Shown in pieces: positions 9,991 through 18,330 of a DNA stretch of 64,000 nt (positions are counted from its first letter, which is position 1; each line of letters begins with the position of its first letter). The DNA lies in the NCBI RefSeq assembly GCF_001908275.1, contig NZ_CP018620.1:5146001-5210000 (forward strand), read 5' to 3'. The DNA comes from Paenibacillus xylanexedens. GTDB lineage: Bacteria > Bacillota > Bacilli > Paenibacillales > Paenibacillaceae. Below the pieces are notes generated by a model, which was not told the origin of the DNA, made no database searches, and saw only the letters and a program-made list of their open reading frames with translations. A program made the translations under genes and the position numbers.

Positions 9991-10171
9991 ACATGTCACC
10001 TTCCCTTTCCGAATTATCTTACAAAGCCGATCATTCATCACCTCTTTCAATATTAAGTAATTATGTTAAATAATTTCAAAATTCAGTTTCAATTTTATTA
10101 TAAGGTGCAGAATGGAGATATCCTTAATTTTCAAGCCATGAAATAGCACAATATGGACACATTTTGGACAC

Positions 10172-10199
10172 AAAAAAAGCCGCTAAAATAGCGACTTTT
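10172..10199 (-). terminator. Terminator of ypjA
   Basis: Minus-strand hairpin GTCGCTA-TTT-TAGCGGC followed by TTTTTTTG, 35 bp after the ypjA stop. Confidence 0.85.
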
Positions 10200-10234
10200 C
10201 ATGAGACATGTTATTCTCTCTCCAAAGTATGAGG

Positions 10235-10861
10235 TCAGGTTCGTTTCGCCTGTCTTAAGGCCAGCCACGCGCACAGAATGCTTACCAGTGTCAGTCCGAA
10301 TGTGAAATTACGCACAGCTTCTACATGATCATAGAGGGAAGCGGGTAACCAAGGGTAAATATCATATGTATAATCCATCGTATCGTTCAACAGTGTCCAG
10401 AGACCTGCAACGACAAGGGAAGCCCAGCGGAAGCCGAAAAAGCGTACATAAATTAGAGCTTCAATGGCCATCGCACTATGCGAAGCAATCAACATCCAGT
10501 CTTGCCAGTGCTGTGTACCGCCTTGCATCCAGCCAGCGAAAATAATGGATACGGCCCACACGCCATATTTCACAGATGTGACCACGGCAAGCGCCTGAAT
10601 CACATGTCCGATCCGTTTGATAATGATGGACCGTGGTGGGTACAAGACCCATAACAACGCTAAAGTAAAAAACAAACTCGCTGTTGGACTATCTGGCACA
10701 AATACGATCTGCCACACCGGCTGCTCAGCCAGCGTCAATTTCATTTGCTCTCCGTACCAGATGTATCCATATACGGTTCCTACTGCATTACACCAAAATA
10801 ATAGCCACAGGAAATAACGATTGGTTAGAAATTCCCTACTCCAAAAATACGATAAAGCCAT
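10235..10861 (-). CDS. ypjA: DUF1405 membrane protein YpjA
   Basis: A 208-aa integral membrane protein with about six hydrophobic helices, starting MALSYFWSREFLTNRYFLWLLFWCNAVG, a typical DUF1405 opening. Found next to qcrC in B. subtilis and here too. No function is established. ATG 10861 is preferred because GGAAGGGG lies about 8 nt upstream; the upstream in-frame start falls inside the qcrC terminator. Confidence 0.82.
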   Translation of the reverse strand: MALSYFWSREFLTNRYFLWLLFWCNAVGTVYGYIWYGEQMKLTLAEQPVWQIVFVPDSPTASLFFTLALLWVLYPPRSIIIKRIGHVIQALAVVTSVKYGVWAVSIIFAGWMQGGTQHWQDWMLIASHSAMAIEALIYVRFFGFRWASLVVAGLWTLLNDTMDYTYDIYPWLPASLYDHVEAVRNFTFGLTLVSILCAWLALRQAKRT

Positions 10862-10924
10862 ATTCCCTGCCCCTTCCTTCATCATATATTGTGCACGATA
10901 CAGTGCTGTCCAAAAAAACACTTC

Positions 10925-10955
10925 AAAAAACCTGACCGCATAAACGATCAGGTTT
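10925..10955 (-). terminator. Terminator of qcrABC
   Basis: Minus-strand stem AAACCTGA/TCAGGTTT with a 12-nt loop, followed by TTTTTT, directly after qcrC. Confidence 0.8.
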
Positions 10956-10972
10956 CATTGGTTATTTCGATT

Positions 10973-11857
10973 TTACTGTTCTGCTTTCTGTTTCGCAAGC
11001 CATTCGGTCAGATGAGTAATCTCTTCATCCGTAACACCTTGAGCAATAGCATTATTGTACTGAGGCTGCATCTCGTTGTAGCCTTCTTTGATAATGGTCA
11101 GAATCTCTTCCTGGCTGTGCTTGTCACCTATGCCTCGAAGCGAAGGTCCAGTTGCGCCCTTCATATCAGCCGCATGGCAGCCAATACATCCGGCCTTCTT
11201 GTACGTTTCCATTGCAGGATCATCCTGTTCCACGATCGCAACTTCTTCTTGCTGTCCAGGTGCATTGGAAACGGGTGGGAGCCCCTGTTCACGCCTCTCC
11301 AGCGCTTCTTCTTCACGTTGAATATGTTCAGGCTTCTGTCCACTTGCTTCCAACTCATGCTCGTAGTGCGTCCACGCTACATTTGTCAGGTAGAATACAG
11401 AAATGACCGACAAAATCATCAGTGATGAAGCAATTGGGCGTTTATAGAAACGCCGCTCCTTGCCTGTGTCCAGGAATGGTGCCAGCAGCAAAGCTCCAAA
11501 AGCGACTCCGCTGACCCCCAGTACCCCGAGCAGAACGTAATCGCCCGATGCGTATGGATACTTCAAGTACTGATACAGAAAAAGGAAGTACCAGTCCGGC
11601 ATAGGAATTACGGATGCGCTCGGATTGGCCGGATAGCCTAAAGGTGCAGGTTCTGAGATCGTGAGAACCAGAATCCCCACCAATACAACGACACCAACCA
11701 TCCATTCTTTCAGCAGGAAGTTGGGGATAAAGGCTTCTGATTTGCCGGGATACGCCGTGTAATCCGGCGGGGTAATAAATCCCGCCCCTTTACGGACCCG
11801 TGAATCACCGACAAAGATAACCTTTTCCTCATCATCCTTCTTATGTCCGTGAGCCAT
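10973..11857 (-). CDS. qcrC: Menaquinol:cytochrome c reductase cytochrome b/c subunit QcrC
   Basis: A 294-aa membrane subunit of the bc-type complex that passes electrons from menaquinol to cytochrome c. The N-terminal half is subunit-IV-like with three hydrophobic segments (FLLKEWMVGVVVLVGI..., MPDWYFLFLYQYLKYP...). The C-terminal extracytoplasmic domain is a c-type cytochrome with haem motif CIGCH (about residue 224) and a distal methionine in the MQPQY region. Last gene of qcrABC; starts 21 bp after qcrB. Confidence 0.94.
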   Translation of the reverse strand: MAHGHKKDDEEKVIFVGDSRVRKGAGFITPPDYTAYPGKSEAFIPNFLLKEWMVGVVVLVGILVLTISEPAPLGYPANPSASVIPMPDWYFLFLYQYLKYPYASGDYVLLGVLGVSGVAFGALLLAPFLDTGKERRFYKRPIASSLMILSVISVFYLTNVAWTHYEHELEASGQKPEHIQREEEALERREQGLPPVSNAPGQQEEVAIVEQDDPAMETYKKAGCIGCHAADMKGATGPSLRGIGDKHSQEEILTIIKEGYNEMQPQYNNAIAQGVTDEEITHLTEWLAKQKAEQ

Positions 11858-11878
11858 TGCGATTCCTCCCTTCTCAGT

Positions 11879-12550
11879 TTATAGTGGTCCCGAAATGCCC
11901 TGTCTGCGGATCATGATAAAGTGTCCGACCAGAAGCACCAGAAGCACAGCGGGGAGGAAGAATACGTGCAGGGCAAAGAATCGGGTTAGTGTCTGTGCAC
12001 CAACAATCGTACCGCCTTGCAGGAATTCTTTAATAATCGGTCCCAGCCAAGGAACCGTATTGGCAATCTCCAGTGTTACTTTTGTTGCAAAATAGGCTTT
12101 GTTATCCCATGGCAACAAGTACCCTGTCAGCCCCAGGCCCAACATGACGAAAAAGATCAGCATGCCGACAACCCAGTTCATTTCACGCGGTGCCTTGTAA
12201 GAGCCTGTAAAGAACACACGCATCGTATGTAAGAACATCATTACGATAACCAGACTGGCTCCCCAGTGGTGCATGCCGCGAACAATTTGGCCAAAAGCTA
12301 CTTTGGTCTGCAGGTACTCCACACTTGCGTAGGCATTGATAATATCAGGTACATAATACATGGTCAGGAACATGCCTGACAGAATCTGAATAACAGTAAT
12401 AAAGAACGTCAATCCACCAAAGCAGTACACGAATGCGGAAAAGTGATGAGCCGGATTTACATGCTCTGGAACTTCATGATCCGCAACGTCCCGCCAGATT
12501 GGCGTGATGTCAAGACGCTCGTCAATCCAGTCATAGACATTTTTAAACAT
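11879..12550 (-). CDS. qcrB: Menaquinol:cytochrome c reductase cytochrome b subunit QcrB
   Basis: A 223-aa cytochrome b6-type subunit with four membrane helices. Haem-ligand histidines sit in HHWGASLVIVMMFLHTMRV (second helix) and ALHVFFLPAVLLVLLVGHF (fourth helix), and the PRE(M)NWVVG loop follows. It forms the quinone-binding core with QcrC and the Rieske protein QcrA. Starts 15 bp after qcrA. Confidence 0.95.
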   Translation of the reverse strand: MFKNVYDWIDERLDITPIWRDVADHEVPEHVNPAHHFSAFVYCFGGLTFFITVIQILSGMFLTMYYVPDIINAYASVEYLQTKVAFGQIVRGMHHWGASLVIVMMFLHTMRVFFTGSYKAPREMNWVVGMLIFFVMLGLGLTGYLLPWDNKAYFATKVTLEIANTVPWLGPIIKEFLQGGTIVGAQTLTRFFALHVFFLPAVLLVLLVGHFIMIRRQGISGPL

Positions 12551-12565
12551 CTGCGTTCACGCCTC

Positions 12566-13105
12566 CTAATTCACTCGGGTGTTCGGAACAATGTCGCCCA
12601 GATATACCCAACCCTGCTCTTCCTTGACTACGTACTCATCCAGCGGTTTGGGGGCTACGGCAAGATTCTTCCCTTCCTTGTCATAGTGCGCGCCATGGCA
12701 GGGGCAATGATACTCGTCAGGGTACTGCTTGTCACTATTCCAGCCTACTGTACATCCCAGATGTTTACAGATAGGTGAGAGTGCATAAATTTTACCCTGC
12801 TCGTCTTTGCGAATCCACGCCACTAACGATGCATTACTCAGATACCAACCATCCTGTTGTTTAAGTTCAAAGGTGAATTCTTGAGGCTCATTCGTAATTT
12901 TGCTGATTTCAGCTACTTTGACAGAGGTGCCTTCTCCCTTATGTTGCAAAATCGGGTCCACCGCAAAACGGACCATAGGAAGGATTGCACCGGCGGCCAT
13001 GTAGGCTGTAGCTCCACCAAGCGTGTACGTCAAAAACTGCCTGCGTGACATCTCCATGCGGCTTGGCAATTTCAATGAAGCTTCGTGGTCATGCTCACTG
13101 CTCAT
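12566..13105 (-). CDS. qcrA: Rieske iron-sulfur subunit QcrA
   Basis: A 179-aa 2Fe-2S protein. The N-terminus has SRRQFLTYTLGGATAYMAAG, a twin-arginine-like signal anchor. The two Rieske cluster motifs are CKHLGC (near residue 113) and CPCHGAHYD (near 133), giving two Cys and two His ligands. Accepts electrons from menaquinol in the bc complex. First gene of qcrABC with a sigma-A-type promoter at 13188-13216. Confidence 0.95.
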   Translation of the reverse strand: MSSEHDHEASLKLPSRMEMSRRQFLTYTLGGATAYMAAGAILPMVRFAVDPILQHKGEGTSVKVAEISKITNEPQEFTFELKQQDGWYLSNASLVAWIRKDEQGKIYALSPICKHLGCTVGWNSDKQYPDEYHCPCHGAHYDKEGKNLAVAPKPLDEYVVKEEQGWVYLGDIVPNTRVN

Positions 13106-13187
13106 ACTGTCTCCAACCCCCTTTTTCAGCCAACTCTCTCAAACGTTTTCATTTTCATAAATTCCACGACTTACTAGAACATACATA

Positions 13188-13216
13188 ATCATATAGTAGC
13201 CCTAGAACACCGTCAA
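13188..13216 (-). promoter_or_regulatory. Sigma-A promoter of qcrABC
   Basis: Minus strand TTGACG-N17-TATGAT, 83 bp upstream of qcrA, predicted start near 13181. Strong match and exact spacing. Confidence 0.7.
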
Positions 13217-13244
13217 GAATTTGTCACACATTTTTAAGGTTCAA

Positions 13245-13259
13245 TTGTAAGCGTTATTA
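13245..13259. promoter_or_regulatory. Weak cre-like (CcpA) site upstream of qcrA
   Basis: TTGTAAGCGTTATTA matches the degenerate cre consensus WTGNAANCGNWNNCW except at one conserved position (T for C near the end). It lies about 65-80 bp upstream of the predicted qcrA start. Suggestive only. Confidence 0.3.
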
Positions 13260-13297
13260 AAAAATTGTTGTAAAATTGTCACATTTGTCGCTAAAAA

Positions 13298-13720
13298 CTA
13301 TTTTTTCCACAACTCGCGTATCTTTTCCCCTACAAATCTCGCAATCCCTTCTTCTCCAACCTCATGAGTTAAGACGGGCCGACTCAAAATCAGATCAGCA
13401 GCTGGAATTTCTACGCCATCCAAATGACCATCTGATGACATAATAACCACATATTTGAATCCCGAGGATTTAAGCTGTGCGGACAAGGAATTTAATGTCA
13501 TTGACAATTCCGAATTAGCATAATGATAGGCTGGATAAGTCATGATTCTCCCTTTGAAAGGAATTTCAACCAGATCCAGAAAATCTCTCAGCCGCTCCAA
13601 CGCCTCGGTAGCTTCAACTGGCGACTGCTCACCGCTAAGAGCTGTGTATGGAATAAGGCATGTATCCAGATAGAGTTGCAGTTCAGCCCAGCTGTCTTGA
13701 GTCATCTCACTGAATTTCAA
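13298..13720 (-). CDS. ypiF: DUF2487 protein YpiF
   Basis: A 140-aa soluble protein of the DUF2487/YpiF family, with LKFSEMTQDSWAELQLYLDTCLIPYTALSG at the N-terminus and a mid-protein YVVIMSSDGHLDG strand. Function is unknown. The same gene lies next to qcrA in B. subtilis. An ATG at 13756 is in frame, but the TTG at 13720 has AGAGGGG about 10 nt upstream and gives the usual family N-terminus. Start confidence moderate. Confidence 0.72.
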   Translation of the reverse strand: MKFSEMTQDSWAELQLYLDTCLIPYTALSGEQSPVEATEALERLRDFLDLVEIPFKGRIMTYPAYHYANSELSMTLNSLSAQLKSSGFKYVVIMSSDGHLDGVEIPAADLILSRPVLTHEVGEEGIARFVGEKIRELWKK

Positions 13721-13811
13721 TTCCCTATATCCCCTCTCTATCCATTTTATTCCCATATTATATATGACTATATCTTATAAATCCAGACATTCATTTTGGA
13801 ATTACACATAT

Positions 13812-13848
13812 CAAAAAAAGGAAACACGCATCTGCGCATTCCCTTTTA
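13812..13848 (-). terminator. Terminator after the IDEAL-domain gene
   Basis: Minus strand hairpin with arms AAAGGGAATGCGC and TGCGTGTTTCCTTT around AGA, then TTTTTTT. Confidence 0.7.
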
Positions 13849-13873
13849 TCTCAGAAAGGAACTATTTTGCTAA

Positions 13874-14053
13874 TCAGTTTATGGTCCTCAGTTCATCCGT
13901 CAGACTCCGGAAAGCTACTTCGTCTCCGGTAGCTAACGCTTTATCGATTTCCAAATAGAGCTTCTCGCTGCGCTGTTTGCGAAGCGCTTCGTCCCAAACC
14001 ATCTCAGCTGCCAGCCCCAACATGACTTCATACGTAACTTTCATTTTATCCAA
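13874..14053 (-). CDS. IDEAL-domain small protein
   Basis: A 59-aa protein read directly from the sequence: TTG start at 14053 with GGAGGTG 7 nt upstream, and TGA at 13874-13876. Residues 30-56 (EKLYLEIDKALATGDEVAFRSLTDEL) match the IDEAL domain, a roughly 40-residue module found in small Bacillales proteins and at the C-terminus of YpiB. Here the N-terminal UPF0302 part of YpiB is absent, so only the IDEAL module remains. Followed by a terminator; 23 bp after the gamma-carbonic-anhydrase-like gene. Molecular role unknown. Confidence 0.72.
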   Translation of the reverse strand: MDKMKVTYEVMLGLAAEMVWDEALRKQRSEKLYLEIDKALATGDEVAFRSLTDELRTIN

Positions 14054-14076
14054 TAGGATGCACCTCCAAAACGGAT

Positions 14077-14583
14077 TTAAGAGCTCCTATATTCTTTTCC
14101 TTTGGTAACGTAACCCAGTGAAGTTCTGGACATCCGCTCCAGATCGGCATCAGTCAGCTCACGTATCACTTTGGCAGGTGTCCCCAAAGCAAGAGTATAG
14201 GGCGGAATTTTACTATTCTCAGTAACAACAGAACCGGCTCCAATCAGCGTATATTTGCCAATATCGGCTCCATTCAGCAGAATGGCTCCCATGCCGATTA
14301 ATGATCCTGTTCCAATACAACAACCATGAATGATCGCTGTATGTCCTACTGAGACATCATCTCCTACAATCAAAGGTTGATCAGTATTGACATGCCCGAC
14401 AACGTTATCTTGAATATTACAGCGCTTTCCAATGATAATAGGAGCCAAATCAGCCCGAAGGACTGCATTGAACCAGACGGAAGACTCTTCTCCCATCCTC
14501 AAATCACCGATCAGTTTTGCACCTTCAGCCATATATACCGAAGGGTGTAACTGAGGTTGTAGACCTTTGTATGGAATTATCAT
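14077..14583 (-). CDS. Gamma-carbonic anhydrase-like hexapeptide-repeat protein
   Basis: A 168-aa left-handed beta-helix protein with hexapeptide repeats throughout (VGDDVSVGHTAIIHGCCIG, GMGAILLNGADIGKYTLIGAG). Zinc-ligand histidines of gamma carbonic anhydrases appear at H68 (VVGHVN), H85 (VGHTAI) and H90 (IIHGC). YrdA/PaaY/YtoA-type members are trimeric; some have carbonic anhydrase activity and others are acyl transferases or thioesterases. ATG 14583 is preferred (AAGGAG 8 nt upstream). Substrate uncertain. Confidence 0.82.
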   Translation of the reverse strand: MIIPYKGLQPQLHPSVYMAEGAKLIGDLRMGEESSVWFNAVLRADLAPIIIGKRCNIQDNVVGHVNTDQPLIVGDDVSVGHTAIIHGCCIGTGSLIGMGAILLNGADIGKYTLIGAGSVVTENSKIPPYTLALGTPAKVIRELTDADLERMSRTSLGYVTKGKEYRSS

Positions 14584-14627
14584 TATTATCACTCCTTAAT
14601 TTGGGAGTGATTTTAGCAACTTGTCCT

Positions 14628-15746
14628 TCAGTTGTCAAACATAATAGGCGTAATGTCTCCTGAGATGGAGCGACAGGATGCAGCAAGACGTGTGCCCCAG
14701 GCTGTCATTTGTATAGTCCTGCCTTCCTCATGTTCCCCAATACGGACCATGCCAAGATGCAACATCATTTTAACAATTCTGTTATCATAAATGGCCTCGG
14801 CCGTATCATAGTAAAACGGCTGAATGAACGGACCGATCTGACGAAACAGCGACTCGGCGGTTGACCATTCTTGGGCACATTCGCCTGTCCAATACACAAT
14901 AGAGGACAGATTGGGAATAGCACCTTTATACAATCTTAACCAAAACCTAAATAGCTGTATCATTTCGGCTGTTTTCTCAGCTCCCAGCTTGTCTTCTCCA
15001 GCTGATGATAACTTCAGCGTGCCTTGCTCCTCACGAACCAGCCGATGGTGAAATGCATAGTCGTAGAGAAGTGCGAAACGATCCGGGTAATCCTTGAAGG
15101 AACGGCCATATCCGAATCTCCATCCACCTTTGCCCACCAATTCCTCACTAATGTGCAGATGCTCCATAATCTGCTGTTGAGAGCGACGGTACATCATGCC
15201 TTCAGCGTTAAGGGCAATTTCGTGCTGCTGGACAAACTGCAGGAACAACTTGAGATCATCCGCTAAGAGATGATATTCATCCCGATACATGGGTGGTTCC
15301 GTTGTTTTGGTAATCCCTGCTCGCAGATGTGTGGATAACACATCCCTGAATCTTAATTTCAGATCCTGGGGTACCTGATACAAATACCTGGTCTGCTGCG
15401 TTGTCCCATTGAACAACCATCCACTCTTATTGAAGCGAACGATGAGATCACGTGGACTCGCGCCAGCCTCACTCTCCTTTTTGTCCATCGATTGACGGGC
15501 TATGGCAATGAGTTCTTCCATACCATAATACTGGCGAGGGTCAAACAACAAGTTGTTCAAAAAGCGCTGATCTGCTTGATTCAGTTGACGTACCTGCTGC
15601 TCAAAAAAGGGTCTGCTGCCCAATGTAGTGAGAATACTCTGGATGAGTTCATGTTTGGAATTGGGCTTGCATTCACATTGGTAATAGTCTGCTATTCGAT
15701 TAAGCTGGCCAATATCGGCAAAAGTAAGCATATCCGCTAGATTCAT
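14628..15746 (-). CDS. Conserved hypothetical protein, possible XPB/Ssl2-like helicase-associated fold
   Basis: A 372-aa soluble protein that I do not firmly recognise. The N-terminus (NLADMLTFADIGQLNRIADYYQCE...KHELIQSILTTLG) resembles the opening of helicase XPB N-terminal-like domains, with several winged-helix-like stretches after it, but there are no helicase ATPase motifs. It sits between the gamma-carbonic-anhydrase-like gene and the phosphatase, roughly where B. subtilis carries the unrelated TPR gene ypiA. No signal or membrane segment. Function unknown. Confidence 0.6.
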   Translation of the reverse strand: MNLADMLTFADIGQLNRIADYYQCECKPNSKHELIQSILTTLGSRPFFEQQVRQLNQADQRFLNNLLFDPRQYYGMEELIAIARQSMDKKESEAGASPRDLIVRFNKSGWLFNGTTQQTRYLYQVPQDLKLRFRDVLSTHLRAGITKTTEPPMYRDEYHLLADDLKLFLQFVQQHEIALNAEGMMYRRSQQQIMEHLHISEELVGKGGWRFGYGRSFKDYPDRFALLYDYAFHHRLVREEQGTLKLSSAGEDKLGAEKTAEMIQLFRFWLRLYKGAIPNLSSIVYWTGECAQEWSTAESLFRQIGPFIQPFYYDTAEAIYDNRIVKMMLHLGMVRIGEHEEGRTIQMTAWGTRLAASCRSISGDITPIMFDN

Positions 15747-15958
15747 GGGTCCATCGCCTCGCCCGTTAACTACTTCGACTACTGATTCGGAGCCTGAAAT
15801 AGTTTGGTTTTGTAAACATCGTTGACGGAATTCCCATAATCTAAACCTCTTTTTGGAAATCTTTTATGTTTTAAACCATACTATGCCCCGAGTTGGTCAA
15901 TCAGAAGAAAAATGAGAGGTTTGAAATCATATAAAGTCTTTATTTCCCCATAAAACGC

Positions 15959-15994
15959 AAAAAAACAACCCAAGTTGGATTACTCAGGTTGTTT
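15959..15994 (-). terminator. Terminator of the sigma/anti-sigma/phosphatase transcript
   Basis: Minus strand AAACAACC/GGTTGTTT stem (with extra inner pairs) followed by TTTTTTT. The hairpin overlaps the last codons of the phosphatase gene. Confidence 0.8.
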
Positions 15995-16579
15995 CGCTGT
16001 GTCCAAAGACAGATGTCGTGTGCAATTATACAACAGCGGACTCCAGTCATCACGTTCCTTTTCCAGGATCGTCAGTGACAGGTTTCCAATCCGTTCTGTA
16101 TACCGATCTTTAAACAAAGCTGTTAAAAGGTTGGCTAAGAAAGCTCCGTGAGTGACAATGAGTACGTTTTGGTCCGGATAGGCCGACCATAGATCTTCCA
16201 GAAACGCCAGTGCACGAATCTGGATATCCGCTATCTGCTCCTGTCCCAAGTCTAATGTCTCCCAGGCTTGGCCCCAACGGGCAACCCGTTCTTCTGAAGT
16301 CAGACCTTCAATCTGACCAAAAGCCCTTTCTTTCAACCGTGCGTCTGGCTCAAGCAAAGGTACATTCAACAGCTTGGAGATAATCTCCCCTGTTTCCTGT
16401 GCCCGCGATAATCCACTTGTGATGATATAGTCCCATTGGTATTCTTCCGTCAGCAGACGTCTTCCCAGGCGCTCTGCCTGTTCACGACCTTCTCCATTCA
16501 AAGGAATATCCGTCTGACCCTGTATACGGCCCGCCGCATTCCAGTCTGTAAGACCGTGACGAATAAGCCCGATTCGCAC
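15980..16579 (-). CDS. Histidine phosphatase family protein (phosphoglycerate mutase-like)
   Basis: A 199-aa member of the histidine phosphatase superfamily. The catalytic RHG is in MRIGLIRHGLTDWNAAGRIQGQTDIPLN (H8), followed by TSGLSRAQETGEI, the acid ERAFGQIEG, and the second histidine in VLIVTHGAF. The size fits broad-specificity or cobalamin-pathway-type phosphatases (PhoE/CobC); substrate cannot be assigned. Third gene after the ECF sigma and anti-sigma genes, ending in a terminator. Confidence 0.85.
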   Translation of the reverse strand: MRIGLIRHGLTDWNAAGRIQGQTDIPLNGEGREQAERLGRRLLTEEYQWDYIITSGLSRAQETGEIISKLLNVPLLEPDARLKERAFGQIEGLTSEERVARWGQAWETLDLGQEQIADIQIRALAFLEDLWSAYPDQNVLIVTHGAFLANLLTALFKDRYTERIGNLSLTILEKERDDWSPLLYNCTRHLSLDTAKQPE

Positions 16580-16622
16580 TTACATCCCTCATTTCTCCAC
16601 ACGGCGAACGAAAGGTTATTAC

Positions 16623-17258
16623 CTATGCACTCGCACCTTGTTTGCGTTTATTCGTTGTTCGATGCATACGTCCAAGAGAAAATAACGCCATTCCTATTGC
16701 AAGTAAAGAGAGGGCCATCCAATACTGCGGATAAGCAGGTCCCATGCTCACAACAAAAGGTTCTATGATACTTCCTCTGTCCGCTCCAGTCATGTTGTAC
16801 TGATACATTCCAGAGGACGATGGTCCGCTTCCGGCAACCCCTGTCTCCAGGATACCCGTAGTAACAACTTTGGTTTGCTCAGCTTCTGATACGTCTGGCT
16901 TAAACATTGCCATATACAGAAAGCTGCATAAAAAAATAGCCAGGAACGCGGCAATCCACAAAGACATATGCTTGCGGATCACAGCAGAGAAACGATTAAC
17001 CTTTACCTCTTCCGGCAGTAACCATGGAGACTCCGCGTAGATCCGGTCCATAACGTTACGGTTCACTCTCTCTGCTTGTTGTTCTGTCACTGGAACCGGA
17101 ATGCTGTGCAGCAAGATCTGAGCTTCTTCCCAGACCTCAAACTGCTCAGAGCACTCTTCACAACCAACGAGATGAGCATGAAATGCAATCCGCTGAGGAT
17201 GAGTTTCCGGCAAGTCCCAGACCAGTGCAAACAGTTCCTGGGCTTCATTGCAATTCAT
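16623..17258 (-). CDS. Anti-sigma factor with zinc-finger (ZAS-like) domain
   Basis: A 211-aa predicted membrane protein. The cytoplasmic N-terminus has the zf-HC2 pattern H-x3-C-x2-C (HLVGCEEC, about residues 29-36) seen in RsiW-type anti-sigma factors. Hydrophobic segments at about 100-117 (LWIAAFLAIFLCSFLYMAMF) and 180-195 give two likely membrane passes around an extracytoplasmic loop. It overlaps the ECF sigma gene by 4 bp (ATGA), so it is the probable cognate regulator. The inducing signal is unknown. Confidence 0.8.
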   Translation of the reverse strand: MNCNEAQELFALVWDLPETHPQRIAFHAHLVGCEECSEQFEVWEEAQILLHSIPVPVTEQQAERVNRNVMDRIYAESPWLLPEEVKVNRFSAVIRKHMSLWIAAFLAIFLCSFLYMAMFKPDVSEAEQTKVVTTGILETGVAGSGPSSSGMYQYNMTGADRGSIIEPFVVSMGPAYPQYWMALSLLAIGMALFSLGRMHRTTNKRKQGASA

Positions 17259-17848
17259 CGGTTCTTCATCCCTTCATATGGCTCGTACACCGGTTCGAAG
17301 AAATAAGGTTCCAATTGAGTTTTTACGCTTGATCTTGCTCTGAATAATAGCGATTTCACAGAACTGACGCTCTGCCCAAGAATATTCGCAATCTCTTGGT
17401 AGTCTAGTTGATCATACTCACGGAGTATAATCGCAGAACGCTGCTTCTCCGGCAAATTGTTAATCGCATCCCTAACCAGCATCACCCGCTCGCTGCGTAG
17501 TACAGCATACTCCGGTGTATTCTCCGAAGGAGCAACGGGAACAATCCCGCTCTCTTCAAGTGGGACATTTCCGCTGCGCTGTTTGCGAAGCTCACTCAGT
17601 ACCGTATTTCTCGCAATGGTATATAACCAAGTTGAGAATGAGGCATCCACCTCACGGAAAGAGTGCAGACTGCGGAACGCCTTATAGAAAGTCTCAGAAC
17701 AGAGATCTTCCGCAAGCAGCTCCATATTGGAACTTTTCAACATATGATATACGAAAGCCAGTATTTTACGCTGATAACGACTCATCAGCTCGGAATATAA
17801 CTCCAGGTTACCTTCCTTGATCTCTCGAATCAACTGGGAATCCGTCAT
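17255..17848 (-). CDS. ECF-type RNA polymerase sigma factor
   Basis: A 197-aa group 4 sigma factor. Region 2 (about 20-90) contains LLAEDLCSETFYKAFRSLHSF and FSTWLYTIARNTVLSELRK. Region 4 (about 125-180) contains LPEKQRSAIILREYDQLDYQEIANILGQSVSSVKSLLFRAR. ATG 17848 is chosen (GGAGGGG about 10 nt upstream). Co-transcribed with its anti-sigma gene. A good ECF-type promoter lies at 18166-18194, indicating autoregulation. Confidence 0.9.
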   Translation of the reverse strand: MTDSQLIREIKEGNLELYSELMSRYQRKILAFVYHMLKSSNMELLAEDLCSETFYKAFRSLHSFREVDASFSTWLYTIARNTVLSELRKQRSGNVPLEESGIVPVAPSENTPEYAVLRSERVMLVRDAINNLPEKQRSAIILREYDQLDYQEIANILGQSVSSVKSLLFRARSSVKTQLEPYFFEPVYEPYEGMKNR

Positions 17849-18165
17849 TTGAGTGCGACCCCTCCTCGCCCATCCATGTGCTTCTCCCCGTTCGACTCTA
17901 TCCATGTATTACCGAACAGGCACAAAAAAGTTGCGGTTCTCACCGCATATAAAAAGCGTTCAGCGCCATAACTGGCCTTCCCGCCAAATTCCCCTATGTA
18001 ATGGCAATTTCCCCAACGTTTCTACATTAACAGTATTTATTGTACAACGGTCTGCATCATCCTGGCAAATCCATTGCTATCCTCAGAACCCGACCTGTCA
18101 TTCATATGCAGTCATTTTCACGTTCATGACTTCATTTTGAGCCTTTTTGTTAACCCTTGCTTATA

Positions 18166-18194
18166 CAGACGCTCGACATACTGAAAAGGTTACA
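18166..18194 (-). promoter_or_regulatory. ECF-type autoregulatory promoter of the sigma factor operon
   Basis: Minus strand TGTAACCTTTT...N...CGTCTG: -35 TGTAAC, 17 nt, -10 CGTCTG, close to the TGAAAC-N16/17-CGTC pattern used by B. subtilis ECF factors (SigW/X/M/V). It is 318 bp before the sigma gene's ATG, so the leader would be long. Confidence 0.55.
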
Positions 18195-18295
18195 AAAATG
18201 TGATATTTATTTGATCTAAGGTATCCCTAAAAATAGGAGTTATTATCCTGAATTACCGAAAGATATAATTAATTCAAACAATTTTACTGAAAGTG

Positions 18296-18324
18296 TTGAC
18301 AAAATGAAAACGTATACATATAAT
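18296..18324 (+). promoter_or_regulatory. Consensus sigma-A promoter of a candidate small RNA
   Basis: TTGACA (18296-18301), exactly 17 nt, TATAAT (18319-18324): perfect consensus hexamers and spacing. No coding region follows. Predicted start A18331, where a hairpin begins. Confidence 0.8.
18304..18318 (+). promoter_or_regulatory. Catabolite-responsive element (cre) for CcpA inside the promoter spacer
   Basis: ATGAAAACGTATACA fits every defined position of the cre consensus WTGNAANCGNWNNCW. It fills the spacer between the -35 and -10 of the small-RNA promoter, where bound CcpA would block RNA polymerase. Confidence 0.6.
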
Positions 18325-18330
18325 AAGGGT

